Assembly (NCBI RefSeq): GCF_021462225.1 | Contig: NC_061800.1 | Coordinates: 2,862,501-2,926,500, forward strand | Reading direction: 5' to 3' | DNA: 64,000 nucleotides | DNA from: Girardinichthys multiradiatus | Taxonomy: Eukaryota; Chordata; Actinopteri; Cyprinodontiformes; Goodeidae | In this document: positions 22,323-33,214 of the stretch, one piece after another | Position numbering within the stretch: position 1 is the first letter of the stretch | Layout: every line of letters begins with the position of its first letter | The notes under the pieces: generated by a model | What the model was told of the DNA's origin: nothing | The model's database searches: none | Seen by the model: the letters and a program-made list of their open reading frames with translations, nothing else | Translations under genes and position numbers: made by a program

Positions 22323-24092
22323 CAGACCAAACGTTTGGACACACCTTCTCATTCAAAGAGTTTTCTTTATTTTCATGACTATGAATATTGTAGCTTCACA
22401 CCGAAGGCAACAAAACTATGAATTAACACATGGATTAACACGTGGAATTATATACTGAACAAAAAAGTGTGAAACAACTGAAAATATGTCTTATATTCTA
22501 GGTTCTTCAGAGTAGTGTTGGGACCCAGCCATGGAAACAACATTAAAACTCCGGTGCACACTTTTCTGGAACTTTCAAAATAAATTGCATGTAACTGAGT
22601 TCCAGCAACTGAGGAAAGGGGGGTAGCAGCAGACTTCCCATGATGCCACTGTCTGAATAAGAGCACCGCCTCTCCAACAAGCCAACCTCTTTCCACTGCT
22701 CCTCTGTGGGACCAGGATAGGGGAGGCCCAGCGCACTAATATCTCTTTGCTGGCAAACAGACATAATCTCTTCAACTGGATTGAAGGGTGTCATATTCTA
22801 GAATTGCGCCACTCAAGGTGGCAGCAGGTTGGGGTAGCTCTGTTACTTTTGATTCTGATTCTTTTTTGGGAACTATTCCTCTTGTGGTGGATACAGTTGA
22901 TTTTTTTTTGGACGACTGTCCACTCCGGTGTCAGATGCTGTGCAGCTTGGAGGATTTTTCTTAATACTTTCTATTTTTGGACATTTGTTATGATGCATTG
23001 CCATGGCAACGGGGTTGTTTCTTACAACCGGGAGCAGCTGATTAATATCTCCAAAGCTCAAATAATACTTCAACTACAACCCCAAATCCCTGATGAGTTG
23101 AAAAGGAGATGCTGTGGATGCAGAGCAGGAGCTAAGAGAAGAGAGAGAAGGAGGAAGTTCAAACCATCTCTTCCGTCGATTATGATGAGCCGGGCAGAGA
23201 TTTAAAGAGGAGCGGCAAATGTAAAGGAGGTGGACTGGCAGTACTTGTGAACAACAGATGGTGTATTCCAGGACATGTAACTGTGAAGTGTCATCTCTGC
23301 AGTCCAGATATTGAACTGTTGGCAGTAAGTTTTCGTCCATATTATTTACCAAGAGAGTTCACCAGTGTTATTTTGGCAACAGTTTACATTCCACCTTCCG
23401 CTGTTGCTGACACTGCATGTGATGCCATCAGCTCAGTTGTTGCTAAGCTACAGACACAAAACCCCAATGCTTTTGTGGCAATTTCTGGTGATTTTAACCA
23501 TGCTTCACTCTCTGCTACACTTCCAACGTTTCAACAGTTTGTCAGCTGCTCTACCAGAGAAAACAAAACATTGGATTTGTTTTATGCAAATGTCAAGGAC
23601 TCATATATCTCTACAGCAAGACCTCCTCTAGACAAATCAGATCACAATCTTGTTTTTCTCTGCTCGAAATATAAGCCCCTTGTTCAGAGGCAACCTGTAA
23701 TAAAGAGGACTGTGAGAAAATGGTCACAGGAAGCTGAAGAGTTTGGGGTGAGCTGGACCGCAGAGTGAAGGCAAAAGGGCCAACAAGTGCTAAGCATCTC
23801 TGGGAACTCCTTCAAGACTGTTGGAAAACCATTTCAGGTGACTACTTCTTGAAGCTCATCAACAGAATGCTTAGAGTGTGCGTAGCAGTAATCAAAGCAA
23901 AAGGTGGCTACTTTGAAGAACCTAGAATATAAGACATATTTTCAGTTGTTTCACACTTTTTTGTTCAGTATATAATTCCACATATGTTAATTCATAGTTT
24001 TGATGCCTTCAGTGTGAAGCTACAATATTCATAGTCATGAAAATAAAGAAAACTCTTTGAATGAGAAGGTGTGTCCAAACCTTTGTTGTGTA
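22323..24092 (+). mobile_element. Tc1-like element E carrying a LINE fragment
   Basis: Left end CAGACCAAACGTTTGGACAC with a preceding TA. The inverted repeat of about 190 bp (22323-22512) matches in reverse at about 23905-24085. Of the transposase only the last 60 or so codons remain (about 23745-23935: SAKHLWELLQDCWKTISGDY). The middle is occupied by sequence of another element, including a LINE endonuclease. The right tip is degraded. Confidence 0.8.
22978..23742 (+). pseudogene. LINE N-terminal region and endonuclease fragment
   Basis: Frame 22978-23204 has YNREQLINISKAQ and the basic ELKRRCCGCRAGAKRRERRR. After a deletion and frame change, 23217-23742 has GGGLAVLVNNRWC, the APE-endonuclease blocks TVYIPPSA, AISGDFNHASL (catalytic GDFN) and DKSDHNLVF (SDH, catalytic His), ending at VRKWSQEAEE. 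The reverse transcriptase that should follow is absent: sequence passes directly into Tc1 element E at about 23743. Probably a Rex1/L2-like fish LINE. Confidence 0.85.
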
Positions 24093-24282
24093 CTGTACAT
24101 TGGGATGTACCTGGGATGTCCTTTTGATGATGTAGAGAAAAGAAGGTGCTGAAGTGTCATCCCTCATTTAGAGAAATTGTCAAACAAATGAATGGGCTCC
24201 AGTTTCTTTTGCTCCGCACCACCTCATCTGGTAACCAGTTAAAGGTGCAACACTGACATTGCCTGCAGCATGCTTGCCTCTG

Positions 24283-24888
24283 TTATGTCCTATCTGTGCT
24301 AGAGCTTTGAGTTTGTGTTTTGATTATTTCCCCTGCTCTGTCAGCGTTAGTTTTCTGTTCATTCAGGTTTAGTGGATCTCTTGATTAGTTGTTGGTGCTT
24401 TCTGATTCTGGTGTGTCATGTGCCAAGTTTAATTTCCCTTTAGATCTGTTTACCCTTGATTTTGTAATCTAGTCTAGTTTCTTTGTTTAGCTTATGTTCA
24501 GTTCCTCATTTCCCTGTTAATTCCCCCTGCTATCATACTAATCAGTCACTCCCTCTGTCTCCCTGCAGCCCTGGTCCACACCTGTGCCATATTCACTTCT
24601 GATTACCTTGTCTCTCAGCTCATTGGCTTACACTCCACTCCTCTCAGTACTTAAGCTCTTTGGTTTGTATTGTTCTCCACTGGTTCCTTCTGTTACCTAC
24701 CCTGTGTTTTTGCCCTGGTCCAGTCCTGAGGTCCTTCATGTCTGTTGCCTGCTTTCATCCAGATGTTTTTTCACCTGCCTGAGATCCTGACCTGGTCTTT
24801 TGTAAGTTTACTTTTCATTAAACCTTTTTTCATCATTTCAACCTTATTCTGCATTTTGGTCCTACCTCCAAACCACAAATCATGACGG
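24283..24888 (+). repeat. Candidate solo LTR
   Basis: A pyrimidine-rich stretch beginning TGTTATGTCC and ending CCAAACCACAAATCATGAC, with ATTAAACC near 24818 and CTGCATTTTGGTCCTACCTC near the end, as in many teleost Gypsy LTRs. No internal element or second LTR is seen. Boundaries are by eye. Confidence 0.35.
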
Positions 24889-24889
24889 C

Positions 24890-25408
24890 CTCAGTTTTTG
24901 GGCAGTACTTCATGGCTTCTTTTATCTTGTTTTGTGTAGATGTGCGCCACTTTAGGCTGCATAATTTAGTGTACATAATGTTGTACACATGCAGACCAGT
25001 GATGGAGCAAGGAGCTGGCATGTATAGAATGGAAGAAATAAGTGGGAGCATCACAGGTGGAGCAGTAGGTAAACAGGCAGCTGCTGCAGCCTGTTTGTCA
25101 AAACAGTTGGTGAAGATCACCAGACACAGAGAATGCCTCGTGGATGTATTAGACACCATAGGCAGCACGTGATGGAATTTGACATGGGTTGCACTGTGTG
25201 TTTAAATATGGTGCAGTGGGTTGGGTAATTGCCTGGGATGTGGGGCATACAGATGCCACAGCGGCCAGATGTTGGAACCAGTGAGTAAATGAGGGTGCCC
25301 ACACACGTCCTATCATTCTGCGCTGGGTTGTAAAGATGCAGGAAAATTACAGTTTACAGCCATCAGGCTTCATGCAAACCAAAAAAAGTCCTAGTAACTC
25401 TGTCTAGT
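24890..25408. other. No recognisable feature
   Basis: Anonymous sequence; the short open frames on both strands give no family I recognise. Confidence 0.5.
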
Positions 25409-25411
25409 GTA

Positions 25412-26979
25412 CAGGTCCTTCTCAAAATATTAGCATATTGTGATAAAGTTAATTATTTTCCATAATGTCATGATGAAAATTTAACATTCATATATTTTAG
25501 ATTCATTGCACACTAACTGAAATATTTCAGGTCTTTTATTGTCTTAATACGGATGATTTTGGCATACAGCTCATGAAAACCCAAAATTCCTATCTCACAA
25601 AATTAGCATATTTCATCCGACCAATAAAAGAAAAGTGTTTTTAATACAAAAAACGTCAACCTTCAAATAATCATGTACAGTTATGCACTCAATACTTGGT
25701 CGGGAATCCTTTGGCAGAAATGACTGCTTCAATGCGGCGTGGCATGGAGGCAATCCGCCTGTGGCACTGCTGAGGTCTTATGGAGGCCCAGGATGCTTCG
25801 ATAGCGGCCTTTAGCTCATCCAGAGTGTTGGGTCTTGAGTCTCTCAACGTTCTCTTCACAATATCCCACAGATTCTCTATGGGGTTCAGGTCAGGAGAGT
25901 TGGCAGGCCAATTGAGCACAGTGATACCATGGTCAGTAAACCATTTACCAGTGGTTTTGGCATTGTGAGCAGGTGCCAGGTCGTGCTGAAAAATGAAATC
26001 TTCATCTCCATAAAGCTTTTCAGCAGATGGAAGCATGAAGTGCTCCAAAATCTCCTGATAACTAGCTGCATTGACCCTGCCCTTGATAAAACACAGTGGA
26101 CCAACACCAGCAGCTGACACGGCACCCCAGACCATCACTGACTGTGGGTACTTGACACTGGACTTCTGGCATTTTGGCATTTCTTTCTCCCCAGTCTTCC
26201 TCCAGACTCTGGCACCTTGATTTCTGAATGACATGCAGAATTTGCTTTCATCCGAAAAAAGTACTTTGGACCACTGAGCAACAGTCCAGTGCTGCTTCTC
26301 TGTAGCCCAGGTCTGGGGAATGCGGCACCTGTAGCCCATTTCCTGCACACACCTGTGCACGGTGGCTCTGGATGTTTTTACTCCACACTCAGTCCACTGC
26401 TTCCGCAAGTCCCCCAAGGTCTGGAATCGGCCCTTCTCCACAATCTTCCTCAGGGTCCGGTCACCTCTTCTCGTTGTGCAGCGTTTTCTACCACACTTTT
26501 TCCTTCCCACAGACTTCCCACTGAGGTGCCTTGATACAGCACTCTGGGAACAGCCTATACGTACAGAAATTTCTTTCTGTGTCTTACCTTCTTGCTTGAG
26601 GGTGTCAATAGTGGCCTTCTGGACAGCAGTCAGGTCGGCAGTCTTACCCATGATTGGGGTTTTGAGTGATGAACCAGGCTGGGAGTTTTAAAGGCCCCAG
26701 GAATCTTTTGCAGGTGTTTAGAGTTAACTCGTTGATTCAGATGATTAGGTTCATAGCTCGTTTAGAGACCCTTTTAATGATATGCTAATTTTGTGAGATA
26801 GGAATTTTGGGTTTTCATGAGCTGTATGCCAAAATCATCCGTATTAAGACAATAAAAGACCTGAAATATTTCAGTTAGTGTGCAATGAATCTAAAATATA
26901 TGAATGTTAAATTTTCATCATGACATTATGGAAAATAATGAACTTTATCACAATATGCTAATATTTTGAGAAGGACCTG
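25412..26979 (-). mobile_element. Tc1-like element A3 (best preserved copy)
   Basis: 1568 bp, TA at 25410-25411 and 26980-26981, inverted repeats of about 205 bp at both ends. It is exactly one base longer than A2, A4 and A5, which accounts for their shared frameshift. Confidence 0.97.
25689..26651 (-). CDS. Tc1-like transposase A3, uninterrupted
   Basis: 320 codons, ATG at 26651. Tc1/mariner cut-and-paste transposase acting in the nucleus on its own inverted repeats. The N-terminal bipartite paired-like domain (IGCSQSAVSRHLSGKSVG, then the basic KKCGRKRCTTRRGDR) is complete. The catalytic DD34E triad is visible: LFSDESKF, FQHDLAPAHNA, NSPDLNPIENLW. The usual length for the family is about 340. 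A 14-codon segment (seen in A1 between the IPQ and KQHW blocks) is missing, so activity is uncertain although the frame is open. Confidence 0.93.
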   Translation of the reverse strand: MGKTADLTAVQKATIDTLKQEGKTQKEISVRIGCSQSAVSRHLSGKSVGRKKCGRKRCTTRRGDRTLRKIVEKGRFQTLGDLRKQWTECGVKTSRATVHRCVQEMGYRCRIPQTWATEKQHWTVAQWSKVLFSDESKFCMSFRNQGARVWRKTGEKEMPKCQKSSVKYPQSVMVWGAVSAAGVGPLCFIKGRVNAASYQEILEHFMLPSAEKLYGDEDFIFQHDLAPAHNAKTTGKWFTDHGITVLNWPANSPDLNPIENLWDIVKRTLRDSRPNTLDELKAAIEASWASIRPQQCHRRIASMPRRIEAVISAKGFPTKY

Positions 26980-26981
26980 TA

Positions 26982-27547
26982 TATACTAGAAACTCTCTGT
27001 TCCTGCTCACCTCCAGGAACAGCATGGAATGCTGCCTACAGCTGGCCTGACTGTGCACTTTACCTTAAAATTTGTACTACTGCTTTTTGGGTCTTTTAGC
27101 ATCTGGTTCCTCACTGTTTAACTGTAACTTTTACGGTCTCCTTGATTTTTGGAAGTCATGCAGACAATATTGATATTGATAGGTAAACTGCTACATTTAG
27201 GGCAATAATGAATCAACTGTAGTGATCTGATCCCCCTATCACTTTCTTTTAACAGCGACCCACATAGCAGACAGGTCTGGGCCAGATCTGGCTTCAATCC
27301 GGCACTGCTGGTTGAGTGCTGGCATGACAACTGGTATTTCAACCGGAAATGGGCCAGGTCTGGAAACGACAGCCCCGAGTATACCATGGCACACCACGTG
27401 GCCCGATAATGGTTTCATTTGTGTGACCCGGATATGTACAGGCCAATTGTGGTTGACCTTATGTTGCCCATGGCATAGTTCAAATAATTATTTGTTACCT
27501 ATTTTCTACCTTTTTAATGGTAGATTTTACCAGAAGTAAAGGTAGAT
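26982..27547. repeat. Interspersed repeat with TGGGCC/TGGCCC motifs
   Basis: 27245-27440 has repeated TGGGCCAG and GTGGCCCG motifs and ACCCACATAGCAGAC. A related stretch in the other orientation lies at 33395-33545 (GTGTGGGTCAGAACTGGGCC). Both look like copies of one short repeat; the family is unknown. The rest of the interval is anonymous. Confidence 0.4.
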
Positions 27548-27548
27548 A

Positions 27549-28791
27549 CAGGGGTTGGACAATGAAACTGAAACACCTGTCATTTTAGTGTGGGAGGTTT
27601 CATGGCTAAATTGGATCAGCCTGGTAGCCAGTCTTCATTGATTGCACATTGCACCAGTAAGAGCAGAGTTTGAAGGTTCAATTAGCAGGGTAAGAGCACA
27701 GTTTTGCTCAAAATATTGAATTGCACACATTATGGGTGACATTCCAGAATTCAAAAGAGGACAAATTGTTGGTGCACGTCTTGCTGGCGCATCTGTGACC
27801 AAGACAGCAAGTCTTTGTGATGTATCAAGAGCCACGGTATCCAGGGTAATGTCAGCATACCACCAAGAAGGACGAACCACATCCAACAGGATTAACTGAT
27901 GACGCAAGAGGAAGCTGTCTGAAAGGGATTTTCGGGTGCTAACCCGGATTGTATCCAAAAAACATAAAACCATGGCTGCCCAAATCACGGCAGAATTAAA
28001 TGTGCGCCTCAAATGTCCTGTTTCCACCAGAACTGTCTGTCGGGAGCTCCACAGGGTCAATATACACGGCCGGGCTGCCATAGCCAAACCTTTGGTCACT
28101 CATGCCAATGCCAAACGTCGGTTTCAGTGGTGCAAGGAGCACAAATCTTGGGCTGTGGACGATGTGAAACATGCATTGTTCTCTGAGTCCACTTTTACTG
28201 TTTTCCTCACATCTGGAAGAGTTACGGTAAGGAGAAGCCCCAAAGAAGCGTATAACCCAGACTGTTTCATACCCAGAGTGAAGCATGGGGGTGGATCAGT
28301 GATGGTTTGGGCTGCCATATCATGGCATTCCCTTGGCCCAATACTTGTGCTAGATGGGCACGTCACTGCCAAGGACTACCAAACCATTCTTGAGGACCAT
28401 GTGCATCCAATGGTTCAAACATTGTATCCTGAAGGCGGTGCACCAATACACACAACAAGACTGGTAAAAGATTGGTTTGATGAACATGAAAGTGAAGTTG
28501 AACATCTCCCATGGCCTGCACAGTCACCAGATCTAAATATTATTGAGCAACTTTGGGGTGTTTTGGAGGAGCGAGTTGGGAAACATTTTCCTCCACCAGT
28601 ATTGTGTAGTGACCTGGCCAGTATCCTGCAAGAAGAATGGCTTACAATCCCTCTGACCACTGTGCAGGACTTGTATATGTCATTCCCAAGACGAGTTGAC
28701 GCTGTATTGGCCGCAAAAGGAGGCCCTACACCATACTAATAAATTATTGTGGTCTAAAACCAGGTATTTCAGTTTCATTGTCCAACCCCTG
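27549..28791 (+). mobile_element. Tc1-like element B2
   Basis: 1243 bp, TA at 27547-27548 and 28792-28793, ends CAGGGGTTGGACAATGAAAC and inverted copy. Sister of B1 with the N-terminal part retained. Confidence 0.95.
27732..28739 (+). pseudogene. Tc1-like transposase B2, catalytic Asp residues deleted
   Basis: ATG at 27732 begins the helix-turn-helix (GQIVGARLAGASVTKTASL, ATVSRVMSAYHQEG). Two consecutive TGA codons follow at about 27897-27902 and the same frame then stays open to 28739. The first catalytic block reads LFSESTF where B1 has LFSDESNL, so one Asp codon is gone. The second block (YQDDNAPIH in B1) has lost 18 nt, reading GGAPIH. The Glu block (NIIEQLWG) remains. The copy is dead. 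Confidence 0.93.
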
Positions 28792-28799
28792 TATGTCGT

Positions 28800-29795
28800 T
28801 AATGGAAAAAAAGAAAAGGACATACATATTAGATTCAAATACTGTACAAGATTGTGTTATTATCAATACCTTCATGCATCAAAAACAAATGATAAAATAG
28901 GAATAGCATTCATAGTATGGTAATTTCAAATAAAAGTAGGAAAAAAAATCACAAATGGTTTATCAGTATACACAGGAGAAATGGTAGCAATTCTTTTAGC
29001 AGTACAGTGGGTAGCAACATTAGACCTTTAAAAACATTAATTTGTTTAGATTAAAGCTTGGTATTAAGTTTAAAACATAACTATTCAGACAGCAGGCCAG
29101 ACATTTTATTAGAAATACAATATACTTTATTCAGTCTACAAATGATGGGTTTAACAATAGTATTTTTATAGGTTGTAGCACATATTGGAGTTAGAAAATG
29201 AGATGGCTGATAGGATGGCTTAGAAGGCAACATAAAATCATATACATTATACAGTACATTTAAGTAAATCAGAGGCAAAGAACAACATCAATCAAAAATT
29301 GAAGAAAGAATGGTGGGATGGAGGAAAAAAAGGAAGATGGTTTTATAGAATCAAAAAGGCAGTAGGAGAAATAAGAACTGGAAGAAGGAGCAGAAATGAG
29401 GAAAGAATAAGATTAAGATTAGGACGTACAGGACTTAACTATATACTTTTATAAAGTACATAAACATACTACAGGAAAATGTGATCACTGTGGGATAGAT
29501 TAAATTATTTAATATATTATTTTAGAGTGTCTGAAATATGAGCTAGAAAGAAGATTTATGAAGAAAGAATTAAAGAGAGGTTTAGCATTATAGTCACATT
29601 GCAAAAGAACCTAGGGAGCAAACATATAAAAATTATTATACAATTTCTAAAAAGAACAAAATTATTTAATAGTATTTGATTATATAAGACATGATATTAA
29701 TCCATTAAGAACCACACTCCATACCAGTGGTAGCGGTAATGAACACTTTTAGATTTTTGCCAACCGCCATCAAACTCCAGTAGAAGAAGGAGAAG
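28800..29795 (+). pseudogene. LINE 3' end: RNase H remnant and GAA-rich tail
   Basis: Out-of-frame pieces include GLSVYTGEMVAILLAVQWV (RNase H-like block with the catalytic Glu) near 28955-29015, and LGRTGLNYILL and KCDHCG near 29420-29490, as at the C terminus of I/Nimb-type LINEs. The 3' end reads GCCAACCGCCATCAAACTCC and then AGTAGAAGAAGGAGAAG, a known style of fish LINE tail. It may be the same family as the LINE at 0.9-8 kb. Confidence 0.6.
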
Positions 29796-31645
29796 AGCAA
29801 AGAGCGGGAAAAGAAACAACAATGTTGCCGTGGAGAGATAGAAAAGTTAAGGTGAGTTAACGGTTTTATTTATTTAATCTATAGAGAACATTTTTCAATA
29901 AGACATTTTTTGTAATTTTAAAATACATATGAACGGAAAAGCGGACATTATTTTGAGGATGCGTGCCCCCCCTGGAGTCAAGCTGTAGGACACTATTAAG
30001 CAGAAGTGATATGTTTTCCGTTTAGCTAACCGTGTTTTTGCACAGAAATGACTCTGGCTTATTAGCTAGCAAAAGCTAGCTCCCTACTTGCACTTGAAGC
30101 AGGGGGACAGACATCTTCTGTAATTGACATTGTTCACCTCGAAAAACTTGAGATGGTCTTAATAAACGGTATGTAAAAAAATAAAATAGTCTATGTATGG
30201 AAAACTGTACAAAACCTGATGTCACTGGTGCAGCTATCCCATTGCTAATGTGTAACCGGTTAGTCTAAACATTTTCAAAGACATCAGACTATGAATAACA
30301 AAACATTATTTAGTTTATATACATAAAGCATATGTTGCTTTGTACCGCCATAGCCCCAGTGCTATGACCGGAGTAGTATTACTGTAACTTTGCGGAATTT
30401 TGCTCAATTTGAAAAATTACAACGCTGACAGAGCTGAAAACAGCGCCATTTTGTGCCTTTTTCAATTCAATTCAAAGATACTTTATTGATCCCCGAGGGG
30501 AAATTAGAATTCCAGTGGGGGGACGGGTCACCGAGGCTTTGCTGCCCACTCACAGACGGACAGACGGACGGAAACCTACCGCCCCCCGGTACCACTGAGG
30601 TCAAGTGAGCCGACAGTCAGAAGTACGTGGTAACGCCAGCCGACGTTAGCTCACTCTTAAAGATTAGCTTTGCGCATACAAGGTACATTACGTTAATAGA
30701 GCAGAAAGGACACCTATCCAGGCAATGGTTGAGTCTAAGAGGAAAACAAAAAGTAACCTTCAGAACGTTTAAAATAATGACATATTTAGAACTTTCACAA
30801 ACATGTTTTATGTAAAAACAAAATATATATATATATATTTTTTAAAATATTAAAAATCATTTTTTAAATAAATATTAAATAATTAAATAATGGTATAAAT
30901 AAATATTTAATCATTTTACTGTATAGTCTTTTTAAATTACTTTTACTTATATTGCGGGGTTTTGCAAGCAGGTGTCAGGAAAGAGAACATCCCTGCACCA
31001 GAGAGGCCGCGAGTCCCCCAGCCTACACCAGAGAAAGCACATTTTCTCTGAGCCACATCATCCAATAAGGACACCACAAACCACTCTTCATACAAATTCA
31101 TGAGTGATCTGACTACCAGACAGGTTCAGATGTCTGCTGATCATTTGAAAGGCTTATGTTATACAGGCTAATGAACTAAGAAAGAAATATCAATTCACAG
31201 AGAAACATACTTGCTCTTAAAGACAAGGAGTGTGTAAAGAGAGTAATAGCTGAAACCTTAACACATGCTCTGGCCTAGAATATCAACATGCAAGGCATAA
31301 ATGGGAAGATTGGCTTCCAGAACTTGCAAATAAAATTAGTTGTGATTGGTAAGTTTGTCTTGAGACTTCAACACAGGCTCACTTTGATTATGTATTATCT
31401 TGTCTGGATTTATACTGCAGATACTGATGTTCACTTCAGAATTTTTTTGTTTGTGTGTGTTTTAGCGGCTGTGTGACGTAATCGCCTGACCTCTGATGCC
31501 ATGGACCAAGAAAGAGAAACAAAAATAAAAATATAGCTTCAAAATGCACCCAATCCGTTTGGCGGGAGAATTGAACGAATGAAAAGGAAAAATGTTAACT
31601 GATGATGATGCAGTTTGAATGGATGTTGCTACTGTTCAGCTCATA
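29796..31645. other. Mostly anonymous DNA with one LINE-tail repeat
   Basis: Contains the TTTATTGATCC-type repeat (30463-30560), AT-rich stretches around 30820-30920, and no gene that I can support. Confidence 0.5.
30463..30560 (-). repeat. Fish LINE 3'-tail repeat, second copy
   Basis: TTCAATTCAATTCAAAGATA followed by CTTTATTGATCCCCGAGGGG and GGGACGGGTCACCGAGGC, as at 15008-15170. Confidence 0.75.
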
Positions 31646-33212
31646 CAGGTCCTTCTCAAAATATTAGCATATTGTGATAAAGTTAATTATTTTCCATAAT
31701 GTAATGATGAAAATTTAACATTCATATATTTTAGATTCATTGCACACTAACTGAAATATTTCAGGTCTTTTATTGTCTTAATATGGATGATTTTGGCATA
31801 CAGCTCATGAAAACCCAAAATTCCAATCTCACAAAATTAGCATATCTTTAAAAGGGTCTCTAAACGAGCTATGAATCTAATCATCTGAATCAACGAGTTA
31901 ACTCTAAACACCTGCAAAAGATTCCTGAGGCCTTTAAAACTCCCAGCCTGGTTCATCACTCAAAACCCCAATCACGGGTAAGACTGCCGACCTGACTGCT
32001 GTCCAGAAGACCACTATTGACACCTCAAGCAAGAGGGTAAGACACAGAAAGAAATTTCTGAACGAATAGGCTGTTCCCAGAGTGCTGTATCAAGGCACCT
32101 CAGTGGGAAGTCTGTGGGAAGGAAAAAGTGTGGCAGAAAACGCTGCACAACGAGAAGAGGTGACCGGACCCTGAGGAAGATTGTGGAGAAGGGCCGATTC
32201 CAGACCTTGGGGGACCTGCGGAAGCAGTGGACTGAGTCTGGAGTAGAAACATCCAGAGCCACCGTGCACAGGCGTGTGCAGGAAATGGGCTACAGGTGCC
32301 ACATTCCCCAGACCTGGGCTACAGAGAAGCAGCACTGGACTGTTGCTCAGTGGTCCAAAGTACTTTTTTCGGATGAAAGCAAATTCTGCATGTCATTCGG
32401 AAATCAAGGTGCCAGAGTCTGGAGGAAGACTGGGGAGAAGGAAATGCCAAAATGCCAGAAGTCCAGTGTCAAGTACCCACAGTCAGTGATGGTCTGGGGT
32501 GCCGTGTCAGCTGCTGGTGTTGATCCACTGTGTTTTATCAAGGGCAGGGTCAATGCAGCTAGCTATCAGGAGATTTTGGAGCACTTCATGCTTCCATCTG
32601 CTGAAAAGCTTTATGGAGATGAAGATTTCATTTTTCAGCACGACCTGGCACCTATTCACAGTGCCAAAACCACTGGTAAATGGTTTACTGACCATGGTAT
32701 CACTGTGCTCAATTGGCCTGCCAACTCTCCTGACCTGAACCCCATAGAGAATCTGTGGGATATTGTGAAGAGAACGTTGAGAGACTCAAGACCCAACACT
32801 CTGGATGAGCTAAAGGCCGCTATCGAAGCATCCTGGGCCTCCATAAGACCTCAGCAGTGCCACAGGCTGATTGCCTCCATGCCACGCCGCATTGAAGCAG
32901 TCATTTCTGCAAAAGGATTCCCGACCAAGTATTGAGTGCATAACTGTACATGATTATTTGAAGGTTGACGTTTTTTGTATTAAAAACACTTTTCTTTTAT
33001 TGGTCGGATGAAATATGCTAATTTTGTGAGATAGGAATTTGGGGTTTTCATGAGCTGTATGCCAAAATCATCCGTATTAAGACAATAAAAGACCTGAAAT
33101 ATTTCAGTTAGTGTGCAATGAATCTAAAATATATAAATGTTAAATTTTCATCATGACATTATGGAAAATAATGAACTTTATCACAATATGCTAATATTTT
33201 GAGAAGGACCTG
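31646..33212 (+). mobile_element. Tc1-like element A4
   Basis: 1567 bp, TA at 31644-31645 and 33213-33214. Nearly identical to A2, in the opposite orientation. Confidence 0.96.
31974..32935 (+). pseudogene. Tc1-like transposase A4
   Basis: The native start position (31974) is ACG, and a one-base deletion near 32022 (GACACCTCAAGC where A1 has GACACCCTCAAGC) breaks the helix-turn-helix. The open part runs from Met 32114 to 32935 (273 codons) with the catalytic triad intact (LFSDESKF, FQHDLAPIHSA, NPIENLW). It shares the 14-codon deletion of A2, A3 and A5. Confidence 0.92.
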
Positions 33213-33214
33213 TA

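Noticed and set aside
22543..22794. Minus-strand open frame of 83 codons (begins TPFNPVEEIMS)
   Set aside because: Looks protein-like, but it lies inside Tc1-like element E, has no recognisable domain and no support from context.
25780..26691. Several plus-strand open frames of 62-109 codons repeated in each Tc1 A copy
   Set aside because: They are antisense shadows of the transposase and recur only because the copies are alike.
29822..29851. ATG followed by ten codons and a GTGAGT donor, resembling a small first exon
   Set aside because: It lies directly at the GAA-rich tail of a LINE 3' end, has no GC-rich surroundings, and no further exon fits. Likely chance.
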